Positions 54,566 through 63,236 of a stretch of DNA of 64,000 nucleotides are shown piece after piece. Position numbers and translations under genes: made by a program. The notes under the pieces are model-generated. The model worked only from the letters and a program-made list of their open reading frames with translations, did no database searches and had not been told where the DNA came from. The stretch is from Pirellulaceae bacterium (lineage in GTDB: Bacteria > Planctomycetota > Planctomycetia > Pirellulales > Pirellulaceae), in contig JAGYIQ010000007.1 of the NCBI GenBank assembly GCA_018402565.1, positions 310,001 through 374,000 on the forward strand, written 5' to 3'. Position 1 is the stretch's first letter. Every line of letters starts with the position of its first letter.

Positions 54566-54813
54566 CCAGCGTCAGTCCTATCGTGGATCGGGAAAACTCG
54601 CGGCAATCACCAGCTGTATTTTAAATCCAACAATCCAATGGTCAGCATCTGCTGCGACCCAAGATCCACTTTCAACCGCGTCGTCTGGCGGCGGACGTGA
54701 TTACTTGAAGGTAAAATACGGTTCCCTCTGCGACCAAAGGCTCACCCACCCGGTGAATCTGGCCCGGGGAATTGCCCTCTTTTAAATCGGCGACTGAAGT
54801 GGTGGACGAAAGC

Positions 54814-56118
54814 ATGAAGATCCGTAGCGGGCGACGATTCGCCGCTTCGACCCGTGTGGTTCTGACCCGTGTGGTTCTGACCCGTGTGATCGTGGGCTGT
54901 GCGATCCTGGCCTGTGTGATCCCGGCCTGTGGCGTTGGCTCGTTGGCGAACGGGGACGAGCCGACCTGGAACCAGTGGCGTGGGCCCAGTCGCGACGGCG
55001 TCTGGCCGGGTGAACTGCCGACCTCCTTGGCAGCCTTGGAGCTGGCTTGGGAAGCCCCTTTGCAACCGTCTTACAGCGGGCCGATCACGGACGGCAAGTG
55101 GGTGTTCACCACCGAGACCGTTGACAAGTCCCTGGAGCGGATGACCGCCTACGATTTGGCGACGGGTGAATTGAAATGGTCCGCCCAGTGGGCGGGTGCG
55201 ATCGAGGTTCCTCCTTATGCGGCCGTCAACGGGTCCTGGTTCAAGTCGACCCCGACTCTGGCGGAGGGTGCCCTGGTGGTTCTCGGCATGCGCGATGAGG
55301 TCGTTTGCCTGGACCCCGCCACGGGGCAAATCCGTTGGCAGGCCGACTTGGCCGAGCGATTTACTGCGCGGCGGCCACCGTTCGGCGGGGTCTGCTCGCC
55401 GATCATCGATCAAGGCGCCGTCTACGTGATGGCGGGCGGCGGCACGGTCAAGTTGTCGCTGTCCGACGGCAGCACCTTGTGGCGAACGTTGGCAGACGAA
55501 GGTGAAGACGACGATGCGTTGAGCAGCCCGGTGATCGCGACGCTCGCTGGCGTGCGGCAACTGGTCGTCCAAACGCGAACGCGGCTGTGCGGGGTCGATT
55601 TGGCCAGCGGTGCGCTGTTGTGGTCGACGCGCATTGAAGCCTACCGCAACATGAACATCTTGACGCCAACCTTGATCGGCGATCGGATCTTCACGGCGGC
55701 ACAGCAGGGGCGAGCCCAGTGTTTTCAGATTTCGCTCAATGACGGGGTATGGTCGTGCGTGGAGGTGTGGAGCCAGAGGACTCAGGCCTACATGTCGTCG
55801 CCCGTGACCGACGGCGAGACCCTCTTTGTCCACACGAGCAACGAGCGGTTGCAGGCGCTCGACGCGGCTTCTGGCGAGGTGTTGTGGACCAGCAATCCCG
55901 TAGGCAAGTACCAAAGCTTGGTCCGTAACGACAAAGTGCTGCTGGCGCTGCAGAACGACGGCGAATTGCTGGCGATTGAACTCAGCCGCGACGACTTGCT
56001 CATCAAGGACAAACGACAAGTGGCTCAGGACGCCTGGGCTTATTTGGGCGTGTTTCCCGGAGGATTATTGGTCCGGGATTTAAATGGGCTGAAGGTCTAC
56101 CGCTACCAGCAGCCTTGA
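54814..56118 (+). CDS. PQQ-binding-like beta-propeller protein, exported
   Basis: 434 aa from ATG 54814 (the frame opens with TTG 54772). A hydrophobic leader (VIVGCAILACVIPACGVGSL) is preceded by three tandem VVLTR/VILTR-like pentapeptides from 15-bp DNA repeats (about 54849-54890). The mature domain starts with WNQWRGPSRDGVWPG, the usual opening of planctomycete PQQ-propeller proteins, and has blades such as YDLATGELKWSAQW, LDPATGQIRWQADL, VDLASGALLWSTRI and LDAASGEVLWTSNP. Such proteins are periplasmic; most do not bind PQQ. No partner gene nearby. Confidence 0.9.
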   Translation: MKIRSGRRFAASTRVVLTRVVLTRVIVGCAILACVIPACGVGSLANGDEPTWNQWRGPSRDGVWPGELPTSLAALELAWEAPLQPSYSGPITDGKWVFTTETVDKSLERMTAYDLATGELKWSAQWAGAIEVPPYAAVNGSWFKSTPTLAEGALVVLGMRDEVVCLDPATGQIRWQADLAERFTARRPPFGGVCSPIIDQGAVYVMAGGGTVKLSLSDGSTLWRTLADEGEDDDALSSPVIATLAGVRQLVVQTRTRLCGVDLASGALLWSTRIEAYRNMNILTPTLIGDRIFTAAQQGRAQCFQISLNDGVWSCVEVWSQRTQAYMSSPVTDGETLFVHTSNERLQALDAASGEVLWTSNPVGKYQSLVRNDKVLLALQNDGELLAIELSRDDLLIKDKRQVAQDAWAYLGVFPGGLLVRDLNGLKVYRYQQP

Positions 56119-56124
56119 GCCAAC

Positions 56125-56172
56125 GTAACCGTTCACGGTGGGGAGGTTATTCGCGGGGCTGGTGCTTGAGTT
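56125..56172. mobile_element. One-ended fragment of the IS66-like MITE
   Basis: GTAACCGTTCACGGTGGGGA at 56125 followed by GGTTATTCGCGGGGCTGGTGC; it begins 6 bases after the PQQ gene stop. No right end seen. Confidence 0.7.
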
Positions 56173-56577
56173 TTCCTCGGCAGCGAACCGGTTGCCAACT
56201 CCGCGCAGACCTGGCGTTGTCATTCGACCGACAGCAGCAAGAAGAGTGAGGTGTCTCGGTTGACCGGCTTGTCGGGTGCTTTGGTGAAGAACCCGAAACC
56301 GCAATTTAATCAAGTGAGCAAGTTCTGAACAATCCCTTGTCAGAGTTCGGCTCAATGAAATGTCGCAGGCAACACTAATCGACGCTAATCTTCGCTGATC
56401 AAGAAAACAGGTAATTGTCGATGTATGCGTAAAAATTGACATTTCAATCGAAATGCAATACCGCGGGCGACTAGTTTGTGGAATGCATCCAGGGCTTGCT
56501 GATTTCTCGAGACTGGCTCGCGAAGTAGCGGCCTGGGTCAAGGAAATCTTACGAAAACAGGACGTTTCCTCGTCAAT
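56173..56577. other. Gene-free region with a decayed repeat element
   Basis: About 56480-56577 resembles a degraded copy of the element at 62660-62810 (AGGGCTTGCTGATTTCTCGA, AAAACAGGACGTTT, TCGTCAATCG). The rest shows nothing recognisable. Confidence 0.5.
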
Positions 56578-57673
56578 CGAAATGCTTGACGCATTCCGCT
56601 ACGGATGACGCCGCGTTTGTTCTAGGGGAACGAAATGCTTGACGCGTTCCGGTACGGATGACGCCGCGTTTTTTCTAGGGGAACGAAATGCTTGACGCAT
56701 TCCGCTACGGATGACGCCGCGTTTGTTCTAGGGGAACGAAATGCTTGACGCATTCCGCTACGGATGACGCCGCGTTTGTTCTAGGGTAACGAAATGCTTG
56801 ACGCATTCCGCTACGGATGACGCCGCGTTTGTTCTAGGGTAACGAAATGCTTGACGCATTCCGCTACGTGTGACGCCGCGTTTTTGCTAGGGGAACGAAA
56901 CGCTTGACGCGTTCCGCTACGTGTGACGCCGCGTTTTTGCTAGGGGAACGAAATGCTTGACGCATTCCGCTACGTGTGATGCCGCGTTTGTTCTAGGGTA
57001 ACGAAATGCTTGACGCGTTCCGCTACGGATGAGGCCGAGTTTGTTCTAGGGGAACGAAATGCTTGACGCGTTCCGTTACGGATGAGGCCGCGTTTTTGCC
57101 AGGGGAACGAAATGCTTGACGCATTCCGCTACGTGTGACGCCGCGTTTTTGCTAGGGGAACGAAATGCGTGACGCATTCCGCTACGGATGACGCCGCGTT
57201 TTTGCTAGGGGAACGAAATGCTTGACGCATTCCGCTACGGATGACGCCGCGTTTTTTCTAGGGGAACGAAATGCTTGACGCATTCCGCTACGGATGACGC
57301 CGCGTTTTTGCTAGGGGAACGAAACGCTTGACGCGTTCCGCAACGTGTGACGCCGCGTTTTTTCTAGGGGATCGAAACGCTTGACGCATTCCGCTACGTG
57401 TGACGCCGCGTTTGTTCTAGGGTAACGAAATGCTTGACGCATTCCGCTACGGATGACGCCGCGTTTGTTCTAGGGGAACGAAATGCTTGACGCATTCCGC
57501 TACGGATGACGCCGCGTTTTTGCTAGGGGAACGAAACGCTTGACGCGTTCCGCTACGTGTGACGCCGCGTTTTTCTAGGGGAACGAAATGCTTGACGCAT
57601 TCCGCTACGGATGACGCCGCGTTTGTTCTAGGGGATCGAAACGCTTGACGCGTTCCGCTACCTGTGACGTCGA
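56578..57673. repeat. 53-bp tandem repeat array, about 21 copies
   Basis: The unit is CGAAATGCTTGACGCATTCC, then GCTACGGATGACGCCGCG, then TTTGTTCTAGGGGAA. CTTGACGC recurs every 53 bases from 56585 to 57644, with a 1-base shortening in the next-to-last interval. Variation is limited (GGATGA or GTGTGA; TTTGTTC or TTTTTGC; GCATTCC or GCGTTCC). The unit contains AATGC-TTGAC-GCATT inverted arms. The array ends 9 bases before the stop codon of the RNase H gene on the other strand. 53 is not a multiple of 3, so no long frame runs through. Confidence 0.92.
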
Positions 57674-57681
57674 GTTGGCGA

Positions 57682-58359
57682 TTAGCCTTTGCGGCCGAAG
57701 TCGGCGGGGATTTCGCCCCAGCGATCGGTTTCCCACTTGGTGATGGGGTTTGAGAAACTATGGTCGTGCAGCCATTGCACGGCGGTGGCGACGCGGTCCA
57801 GTAGATCGGCGTTGGTGTCGTTGCGGACCAGTTTTGACTTTGTCTGTTTATTTCGCACCCAGGCCATGGCGGTCATGGAGTCGGTATAGATACGGCGTGA
57901 GTCGCCTTTTCCTCGCAGCAAGGCCAGTGCGCTGACGATGGCCAGGAACTCGCCCAGGTTGACGGTGCCCTCGGGGAAGGGGCCGCGGTGGAACAGGAGT
58001 TTGCCATCCATGGTCACACCTTGGTACTCCAAGGCGCCGGGGTTGCCGCTGCAGGCCGCGTCGACGCAGATCGCCGACATGTCGACACCCATTTGGCGGA
58101 GTTGTTCCAGGGATCGTTTGGGAGTGGGCAGTTTGGAGCCGCTGCCGCCGCTGCGACTCGCCTCGCTGCTGGGCTTGAGCTGTATGTGCTGGGTGAAGGG
58201 CTGTTGAAAGGCGGATTCGGCGTCGGCCAAGCGATCAAAGGACTTGAACCTCGCGCCCTCAAAGCCGAAGACTTGGGCTTGGCAGTCTTCCCAGCTGCTG
58301 TAGATGCCGGGACGCCGTCCTCGCCACACGACGTAGTACTTTTGTTTCTTTTTTGCCAA
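57682..58359 (-). CDS. rnhA: Ribonuclease H with N-terminal viroplasmin domain
   Basis: 225 aa. The N-terminal viroplasmin (RNase H1 hybrid-binding) domain KKKQKYYVVWRGRRPGIYSS then FKSFDRLADAESAF (1-50) is joined by a Ser/Gly linker to the catalytic RNase H domain. Catalytic acids appear to be D100 (CVDAACSGNPG), E137 (NLGEFLAI), D160 (YTDSMTAMAW) and D220 (PADFGRKG). It degrades RNA in RNA-DNA hybrids. The length is normal. Its 3' end directly faces the 53-bp repeat array. Confidence 0.93.
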   Translation of the reverse strand: MAKKKQKYYVVWRGRRPGIYSSWEDCQAQVFGFEGARFKSFDRLADAESAFQQPFTQHIQLKPSSEASRSGGSGSKLPTPKRSLEQLRQMGVDMSAICVDAACSGNPGALEYQGVTMDGKLLFHRGPFPEGTVNLGEFLAIVSALALLRGKGDSRRIYTDSMTAMAWVRNKQTKSKLVRNDTNADLLDRVATAVQWLHDHSFSNPITKWETDRWGEIPADFGRKG

Positions 58360-58533
58360 TTTAGGAAGCTTTCTTCATTTCGATGGAATCGCTTCGCGAA
58401 ACGCGGCGTCCCTTGTGTTGCAGGGGGAGTTAATGAATGTTACCCTCATAAGCACCAGTCGCTCGCTCGGGGTCCCCGAGTTGCGGCCGGCCACTCCGAA
58501 CCCAAGTTTATCACAGCACGCAGGAGTTCAAAC

Positions 58534-61068
58534 ATGGTCCATCGCCTCGGCCGCCTCTCGTCGGCACTGCTAACGTTTTCACTGGCGATTTCATGGTTCT
58601 CGCTCCCGACGCTGGCCCAGGAGGCTGGGTCTTCGGCGTCGGCTCCGGGGCGGGTCAGCCTGGACACGCCGTGGCGATCTGCCGTGCCGCCGGCACCGGT
58701 TGTTTTTCTGGGTTGGAACGGTTGGGGCACTTCTCCCACGATCCCGGGCAATCAGGCTCAGGCGATTTTGGCGGAACCGGAAGTCGAGCGATTCCTGCAA
58801 GACATGCTGCGTCGACTGAGTGGCTTGCCGCGGCAGGCGATGGGCAATGCGCCGGCGGCCCAGCGACGAGCGATGGGGCGAGTCAGCGCGACGTTAGTTG
58901 AGAGCATCTTCAAACGGTCGGGTTGCGTGTTTCTCGAGCAGCTTGTTCCTCCCACAGCTGGGGGACCGCCGCAGGTTTCCGGTGGCGTGTGGTTAGAAGT
59001 TGGCCCGGCCGCCGCGGATGTGCTGGGTGACATCCAAGTGTTGCTGGCGGATGCGCCCTTCGGTATCGAATCGATCAACCAGGATGGCGTGACGTTTCTG
59101 CAAGCCGATTTGGGCTTGGGTCCGGAAACACCAGTGACACTCGGGGTGGTCGACGGCTGCCTCTTGCTGACGATCGGCCGCGAGACGCGGGAAAAGGCCC
59201 TGCAAAACAAGACGGCCGGCAAGGCCCCCCAGTGGCTGATGAAGGCTGAAGCGGAACATGGTTTGGAGCAGTTGCAAAGTCTGGGTCACTTCAACATTGA
59301 GAAGCTGTGGGCCCAGATGTTGCCGGCGTTGTTGGAGGCGGAATTGGATGACCAAGGATTGGCCTTGGTCCGCAGTCTGGGATTGGAGCAACTCCGCCGC
59401 ATTGAGACGGTGGACGGGTTTGCTCACAAGCAGCGCGTCAATCGTTGGCAAGTGGTCTTGGATACCGAGAATGGCGCGGGACTGACCGGTATTTGGTCGT
59501 TGTTTGATGGACCTGGCATCGGTCGCGACGCTTGGCAGGAGATGCCAGCCGACTCGTTGTTCGCCCATTCCGTCGCGATTGACATGCAACGCAGCGTGCA
59601 GTTTTTCGAGCGGTTGATCAACCAGATCGACGGTCCCGGAAGCAATCCAATTGCCGAGATCTATGAAGAGTTTTACGAAGAGACGGGAGTGGATTTGGAG
59701 GAGGATGTTCTGGGGTCGTTGGGGAACGTGTGGAGCCTGCACAACGGGGCGGCAGACGGTTGGGTAAGCGGGATGGTGGCTACGACCGAGCTCCGCGATG
59801 CGGCTCGTTTATCCTCGGCTTTAGAAAAGATCATCGATTCGTTCCAACGGGAGACGGAATTCGACTCGGATGCTCCGCGGGTGGAAAAGCTACAAGTCGC
59901 TGGACAGACGATCTATTCGTTGCAATTTCCGGGTAATCCGGTACCGGTGCTCCCGAGTTGGACGATTCAGGGCGGGCGGCTGAGAATGGCCTTGTTTCCC
60001 GATACGTTGGCCCTGCCCACCGAGTCGCCAGCCAAGTCATTGTTGGAACAATCAGCAGAGTTGCGAGCGTTGTTGGGTACGGCCCAGGCGTCCGACAAGC
60101 TGTTGATGCTTAGTTATGTCGACATGCAACGGCAGTTTGAGGTGGTTTACCCGTACGCGCAGATGATGATGGCGGTCATGGGCAATAGCCTACAGGGCGA
60201 ACTGGGGGGCGGCCGAGAGGCGGAAGCGTTCAGCGAAATGGCTCGGGGGATTGTGCTGCCCCCGGCACGGGTGATCCATCGGCATCTGCTGCCCAGCGTC
60301 TCGATGCTGACGCGGAACGAGGCGGGCTTTCGCTACGAGGTCCACAGTACCTTCCCGGCGCCCGATATGACGATGGCGGCGCCGGTCGCGGTGGGTTTGC
60401 TGCTGCCGGCCGTGCAGCAGGCTCGGGCGGCCGCTCGGCGGGCCCAATCGATGAACAACCTCAGGCAGATTGCTTTGGCGGCGCTCAACTTCGAAGCTAC
60501 ACGCAAGCGTCTTCCAGCGGCCTACAGCCAATCGGACGATGGCCAGCCGTTGCTGAGTTGGCGGGTGCACATCTTGCCCTTCATCGAGGAGGGCAATTTG
60601 TACGATCGATTTAAACTAGACGAACCCTGGGACAGCCCGCATAATCTGGCCCTGCTAGAGTTGATGCCGGCAACCTATCGGGGGCCCCAGAGCCAGGCGG
60701 AGCCCGGACATACCGTTTATTTGGGCGTGATGGGACAAAATGCCGCTTTTGGCAATCCGCAGCAGGCCGGCCGAGGGAGTGCCGCCAGCGGCGGGCGGTT
60801 CGCCACGATCGTTGACGGTTCCTCGAATACGGTCATGGCTGTCGAAGTTTCGGATGAATTGGCGGTGCCGTGGACCAAGCCGGACGCGGAAATCGACCTG
60901 GAAAACTTCGAGTCCTGGCAGTTTTACGGCCAGTTCCCGGGCGGGACGAACGCCGCGTTCTGCGATGGCTCGGTGCGCTTCCTGTCATTTTTGGACCAAG
61001 AAACCTGGAAGGCGATCTTGGGCATCAATGACGGAATTGTTGTGCCGCAGTTGAATTCGGAGTGGTAG
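58534..61068 (+). CDS. Large exported protein with C-terminal DUF1559 domain
   Basis: 844 aa from ATG 58534 (CAGGAG upstream); the longer open frame back to 57988 is antisense to rnhA and rejected. Signal peptide SALLTFSLAISWFSLPTLAQ. The N-terminal 580 residues or so form a DUF3352-like region of unknown function (LQSLGHFNIEKLWAQMLPAL; DVLGSLGNVW). At about residue 615 a DUF1559 part begins without its own pilin helix: VAVGLLLPAVQQARAAARRA, QSMNNLRQIALAALNFE, SWRVHILPFIEEGNLYDRF, and an intact H-X9-DG-like end FPGGTNAAFCDGSVRFLSFL. It probably acts outside the cytoplasm. Confidence 0.85.
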   Translation: MVHRLGRLSSALLTFSLAISWFSLPTLAQEAGSSASAPGRVSLDTPWRSAVPPAPVVFLGWNGWGTSPTIPGNQAQAILAEPEVERFLQDMLRRLSGLPRQAMGNAPAAQRRAMGRVSATLVESIFKRSGCVFLEQLVPPTAGGPPQVSGGVWLEVGPAAADVLGDIQVLLADAPFGIESINQDGVTFLQADLGLGPETPVTLGVVDGCLLLTIGRETREKALQNKTAGKAPQWLMKAEAEHGLEQLQSLGHFNIEKLWAQMLPALLEAELDDQGLALVRSLGLEQLRRIETVDGFAHKQRVNRWQVVLDTENGAGLTGIWSLFDGPGIGRDAWQEMPADSLFAHSVAIDMQRSVQFFERLINQIDGPGSNPIAEIYEEFYEETGVDLEEDVLGSLGNVWSLHNGAADGWVSGMVATTELRDAARLSSALEKIIDSFQRETEFDSDAPRVEKLQVAGQTIYSLQFPGNPVPVLPSWTIQGGRLRMALFPDTLALPTESPAKSLLEQSAELRALLGTAQASDKLLMLSYVDMQRQFEVVYPYAQMMMAVMGNSLQGELGGGREAEAFSEMARGIVLPPARVIHRHLLPSVSMLTRNEAGFRYEVHSTFPAPDMTMAAPVAVGLLLPAVQQARAAARRAQSMNNLRQIALAALNFEATRKRLPAAYSQSDDGQPLLSWRVHILPFIEEGNLYDRFKLDEPWDSPHNLALLELMPATYRGPQSQAEPGHTVYLGVMGQNAAFGNPQQAGRGSAASGGRFATIVDGSSNTVMAVEVSDELAVPWTKPDAEIDLENFESWQFYGQFPGGTNAAFCDGSVRFLSFLDQETWKAILGINDGIVVPQLNSEW

Positions 61069-61233
61069 TACGGGTAACGGCTTGCCGAGTGGGCCGCAGC
61101 AGACTACTATAGGAGGTCTTGCTGGTTCTGGTGATCGGCAAGTTCTGTTCCGCCGGGAGTCCCTGGTCAGGTTTTGTTGTCATTCAGCAATAAGTCCCTT
61201 GATTTTATAGTGCAAGGGAAGAGGAGACCGACC

Positions 61234-62574
61234 ATGGGTCAAACGGAAACGAAGAAGCAAGTAGCTTACAAGGTCAAGGACATTGGCTTGGCCGCTGCTG
61301 GCCGCTTGGAAATCATGCTGGCAGAGAACGAGATGCCCGGCTTGATGGCTCTGCGGAAGAAGTACGGTCCGACGAAGCCGCTCCAGGGTGCTCGGATTGC
61401 AGGTTGCTTGCACATGACAGTGCAAACCGCCGTGTTGATCGAGACCTTGGTGGAGCTGGGTGCCGAGGTAACTTGGAGCAGCTGCAACATCTTCTCGACG
61501 CAGGATCAAGCTGCCGCAGCGATCGCCGCTGCTGGCATCCCGGTCTTTGCCTGGAAGAACATGAACGACCAGGAGTTCGATTGGTGCATCGAGCAGACCT
61601 TGAGCTTCCCCTCGGGCGAGCCCTTGAACATGATCTTGGACGACGGTGGCGACTTGACCGCCATGGTGCACGATCGGTTCCCGGAGATGTTGAGCAACGT
61701 TCGCGGAATCAGCGAAGAGACGACTGCCGGTATCCATCGCTTGGACGTGTTGGTCAAGAATGGTCGTCTGCGTGTGCCGGCGATCAACGTGAATGACTCG
61801 GCCACCAAGAGCAAGTTCGACAACCTGTACGGCTGCCGCGAGTCGTTGGCCGACGGTGTCAAGCGAGCGACCGACGTGATGTTGGCCGGCAAGGTGGCAG
61901 TCGTCTGCGGTTACGGCGACGTGGGCAAGGGTTGTGCTCACTCGTTGCAGCGTTACGGCTGCCGCGTGATTGTTACCGAGATCGATCCGATCAACGCCCT
62001 GCAAGCCGCCATGGAAGGGTTCGAAGTGACCACCATGGAAGAGGCTTGCAAGGAAGGACGTCTGTTCGTCACCACGACCGGCAACAAGGACATCATCCTG
62101 GGTCACCACATGGAGCAGATGGCCAATGACGCCATCGTCTGCAACATTGGTCACTTCGACACCGAGATCGACGTGGCGTGGTTGGAGGCTCAAGTGGCTG
62201 CGGGCAAGGTCAGCAAGCAAGAGATCAAGCCGGCTGATATCGGTGCTGTGGATCGCTACACCTTCGCCTCGGGCCGCTCGATCCTGATCCTGGCCAAGGG
62301 CCGTTTGGTCAACTTGGGCTGTGCGACCGGTCACCCCAGCTTCGTCATGAGCACCTCGTTTACCAACCAGGTCTTGGCTCAGATCGAACTGTGGCAGAAC
62401 TCTGAGAAGTACGAGAACACGGTGTATCGCCTGCCGAAGATCTTGGACGAAGAAGTGGCTCGTTTGCACTTGGAGCAATTGGGTGTCAAGCTGACGAAGC
62501 TGACGCCGGACCAAGCCGAGTACATGGGCGTGACGGTGGAAGGCCCTTACAAGCCCGACCACTACCGCTACTAA
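61234..62574 (+). CDS. ahcY: Adenosylhomocysteinase (S-adenosylhomocysteine hydrolase)
   Basis: 446 aa from ATG 61234, with GAGGAG at 61221-61226; a longer frame from 61174 is unlikely. It converts S-adenosylhomocysteine to adenosine and homocysteine with bound NAD, in the methyl cycle. Signatures: ARIAGCLHMTVQTAVLIETL, SSCNIFSTQDQAAAAIA, NVNDSATKSKFDNLYGCRES, NAD-binding VVCGYGDVGKG (GYGDVGKG 226-233), GHFDTEIDV, and the C-terminal YKPDHYRY. Codon use is strongly biased, as for a highly expressed gene. A terminator follows. I looked for an SAH riboswitch in 61069-61233 and saw no convincing match. Confidence 0.97.
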   Translation: MGQTETKKQVAYKVKDIGLAAAGRLEIMLAENEMPGLMALRKKYGPTKPLQGARIAGCLHMTVQTAVLIETLVELGAEVTWSSCNIFSTQDQAAAAIAAAGIPVFAWKNMNDQEFDWCIEQTLSFPSGEPLNMILDDGGDLTAMVHDRFPEMLSNVRGISEETTAGIHRLDVLVKNGRLRVPAINVNDSATKSKFDNLYGCRESLADGVKRATDVMLAGKVAVVCGYGDVGKGCAHSLQRYGCRVIVTEIDPINALQAAMEGFEVTTMEEACKEGRLFVTTTGNKDIILGHHMEQMANDAIVCNIGHFDTEIDVAWLEAQVAAGKVSKQEIKPADIGAVDRYTFASGRSILILAKGRLVNLGCATGHPSFVMSTSFTNQVLAQIELWQNSEKYENTVYRLPKILDEEVARLHLEQLGVKLTKLTPDQAEYMGVTVEGPYKPDHYRY

Positions 62575-62600
62575 GCCTTACTGCAGCAGCAGTCACCGAA

Positions 62601-62632
62601 GCCAGCCCCCCCGCGGGGGGCTGGCTTTTTTT
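62601..62632 (+). terminator. Rho-independent terminator of ahcY
   Basis: GCCAGCCCCCC (62601-62611) pairs with GGGGGGCTGGC (62615-62625) around CGC, followed by seven T. It is 26 bases past the ahcY stop. Confidence 0.93.
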
Positions 62633-62659
62633 GTTGTTATACGCGCGGTCAGCGCGGCA

Positions 62660-63075
62660 TGCGTAGCGGAACGCGTCAAGGGCTTGTTGATTTTTCCAGA
62701 CTTACTCGCGAATGGACTGCCCGATTCAAGAAAATCGGGCAAAAACACTGCGTTTTCGCCTCCATCGAAATGCTTGACGCATTCCGCTACGGAAAAATCA
62801 ACAAGCCCTCAAGCGTTTCGGTACCCTAGACAGAGCATGGCAGCGGGCGTAGCGGAACGCGTCAAGCGTTTCGTTACCCTGGGAAAAGCATGGCAGCTTC
62901 TACTTTAACGCTGGAGGGCGGGTTGATTTTTCCAGACTTGCACGCGAAAGCGTTGCCCGACTCAAGAAATCTGTGCTAAAACAGGACGTTTTCGCCTCCA
63001 TCGAAATGCTTGACGCATTCCGCTACGGAAAAATCATCCCGCCCTTGACGCATTCCGCTACGGAAAAATCAACCA
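62660..63075. repeat. Inverted-repeat element and related interspersed repeats
   Basis: AGGGCTTGTTGATTTTTCC (62679-62697) is the exact inverse of 62791-62809, bounding a 131-bp unit with an internal CCCGATT/ATCGGG hairpin. Its right part contains CGAAATGCTTGACGCATTCC, the start of the 53-bp array unit. Further copies of GTAGCGGAACGCGTCAAGCG / CTTGACGCATTCCGCTACGG follow at about 62850, 63006 and 63046. No gene. Confidence 0.75.
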
Positions 63076-63236
63076 GGCCTTCTGGCTTGGGAACATCTGA
63101 GCTTGCTCGGCTTCGTGCAATTTGCTACCAGCAATATTGTGGGGCGGGGTCTATCGATGCGTGGCTCCGGCCGAGGGGGCGTTATTTTGGAAACAGACAA
63201 AGAAGCGGTGGGTAACGGAAACGCTGGGCGACGTCG

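Noticed and set aside
56578..57673. CRISPR array
   Set aside because: The whole 53-bp unit is conserved with no variable spacers, and no cas genes are nearby.
57988..58533. N-terminal extension of the DUF1559 fusion protein
   Set aside because: Antisense to rnhA, and a good ribosome-binding site and signal peptide occur at 58534.
61069..61233. SAH riboswitch upstream of ahcY
   Set aside because: No match to the conserved core could be found by eye; only a plain ribosome-binding site.
61180..62562. 460-codon minus-strand frame opposite ahcY
   Set aside because: Shadow caused by strong codon bias of ahcY.
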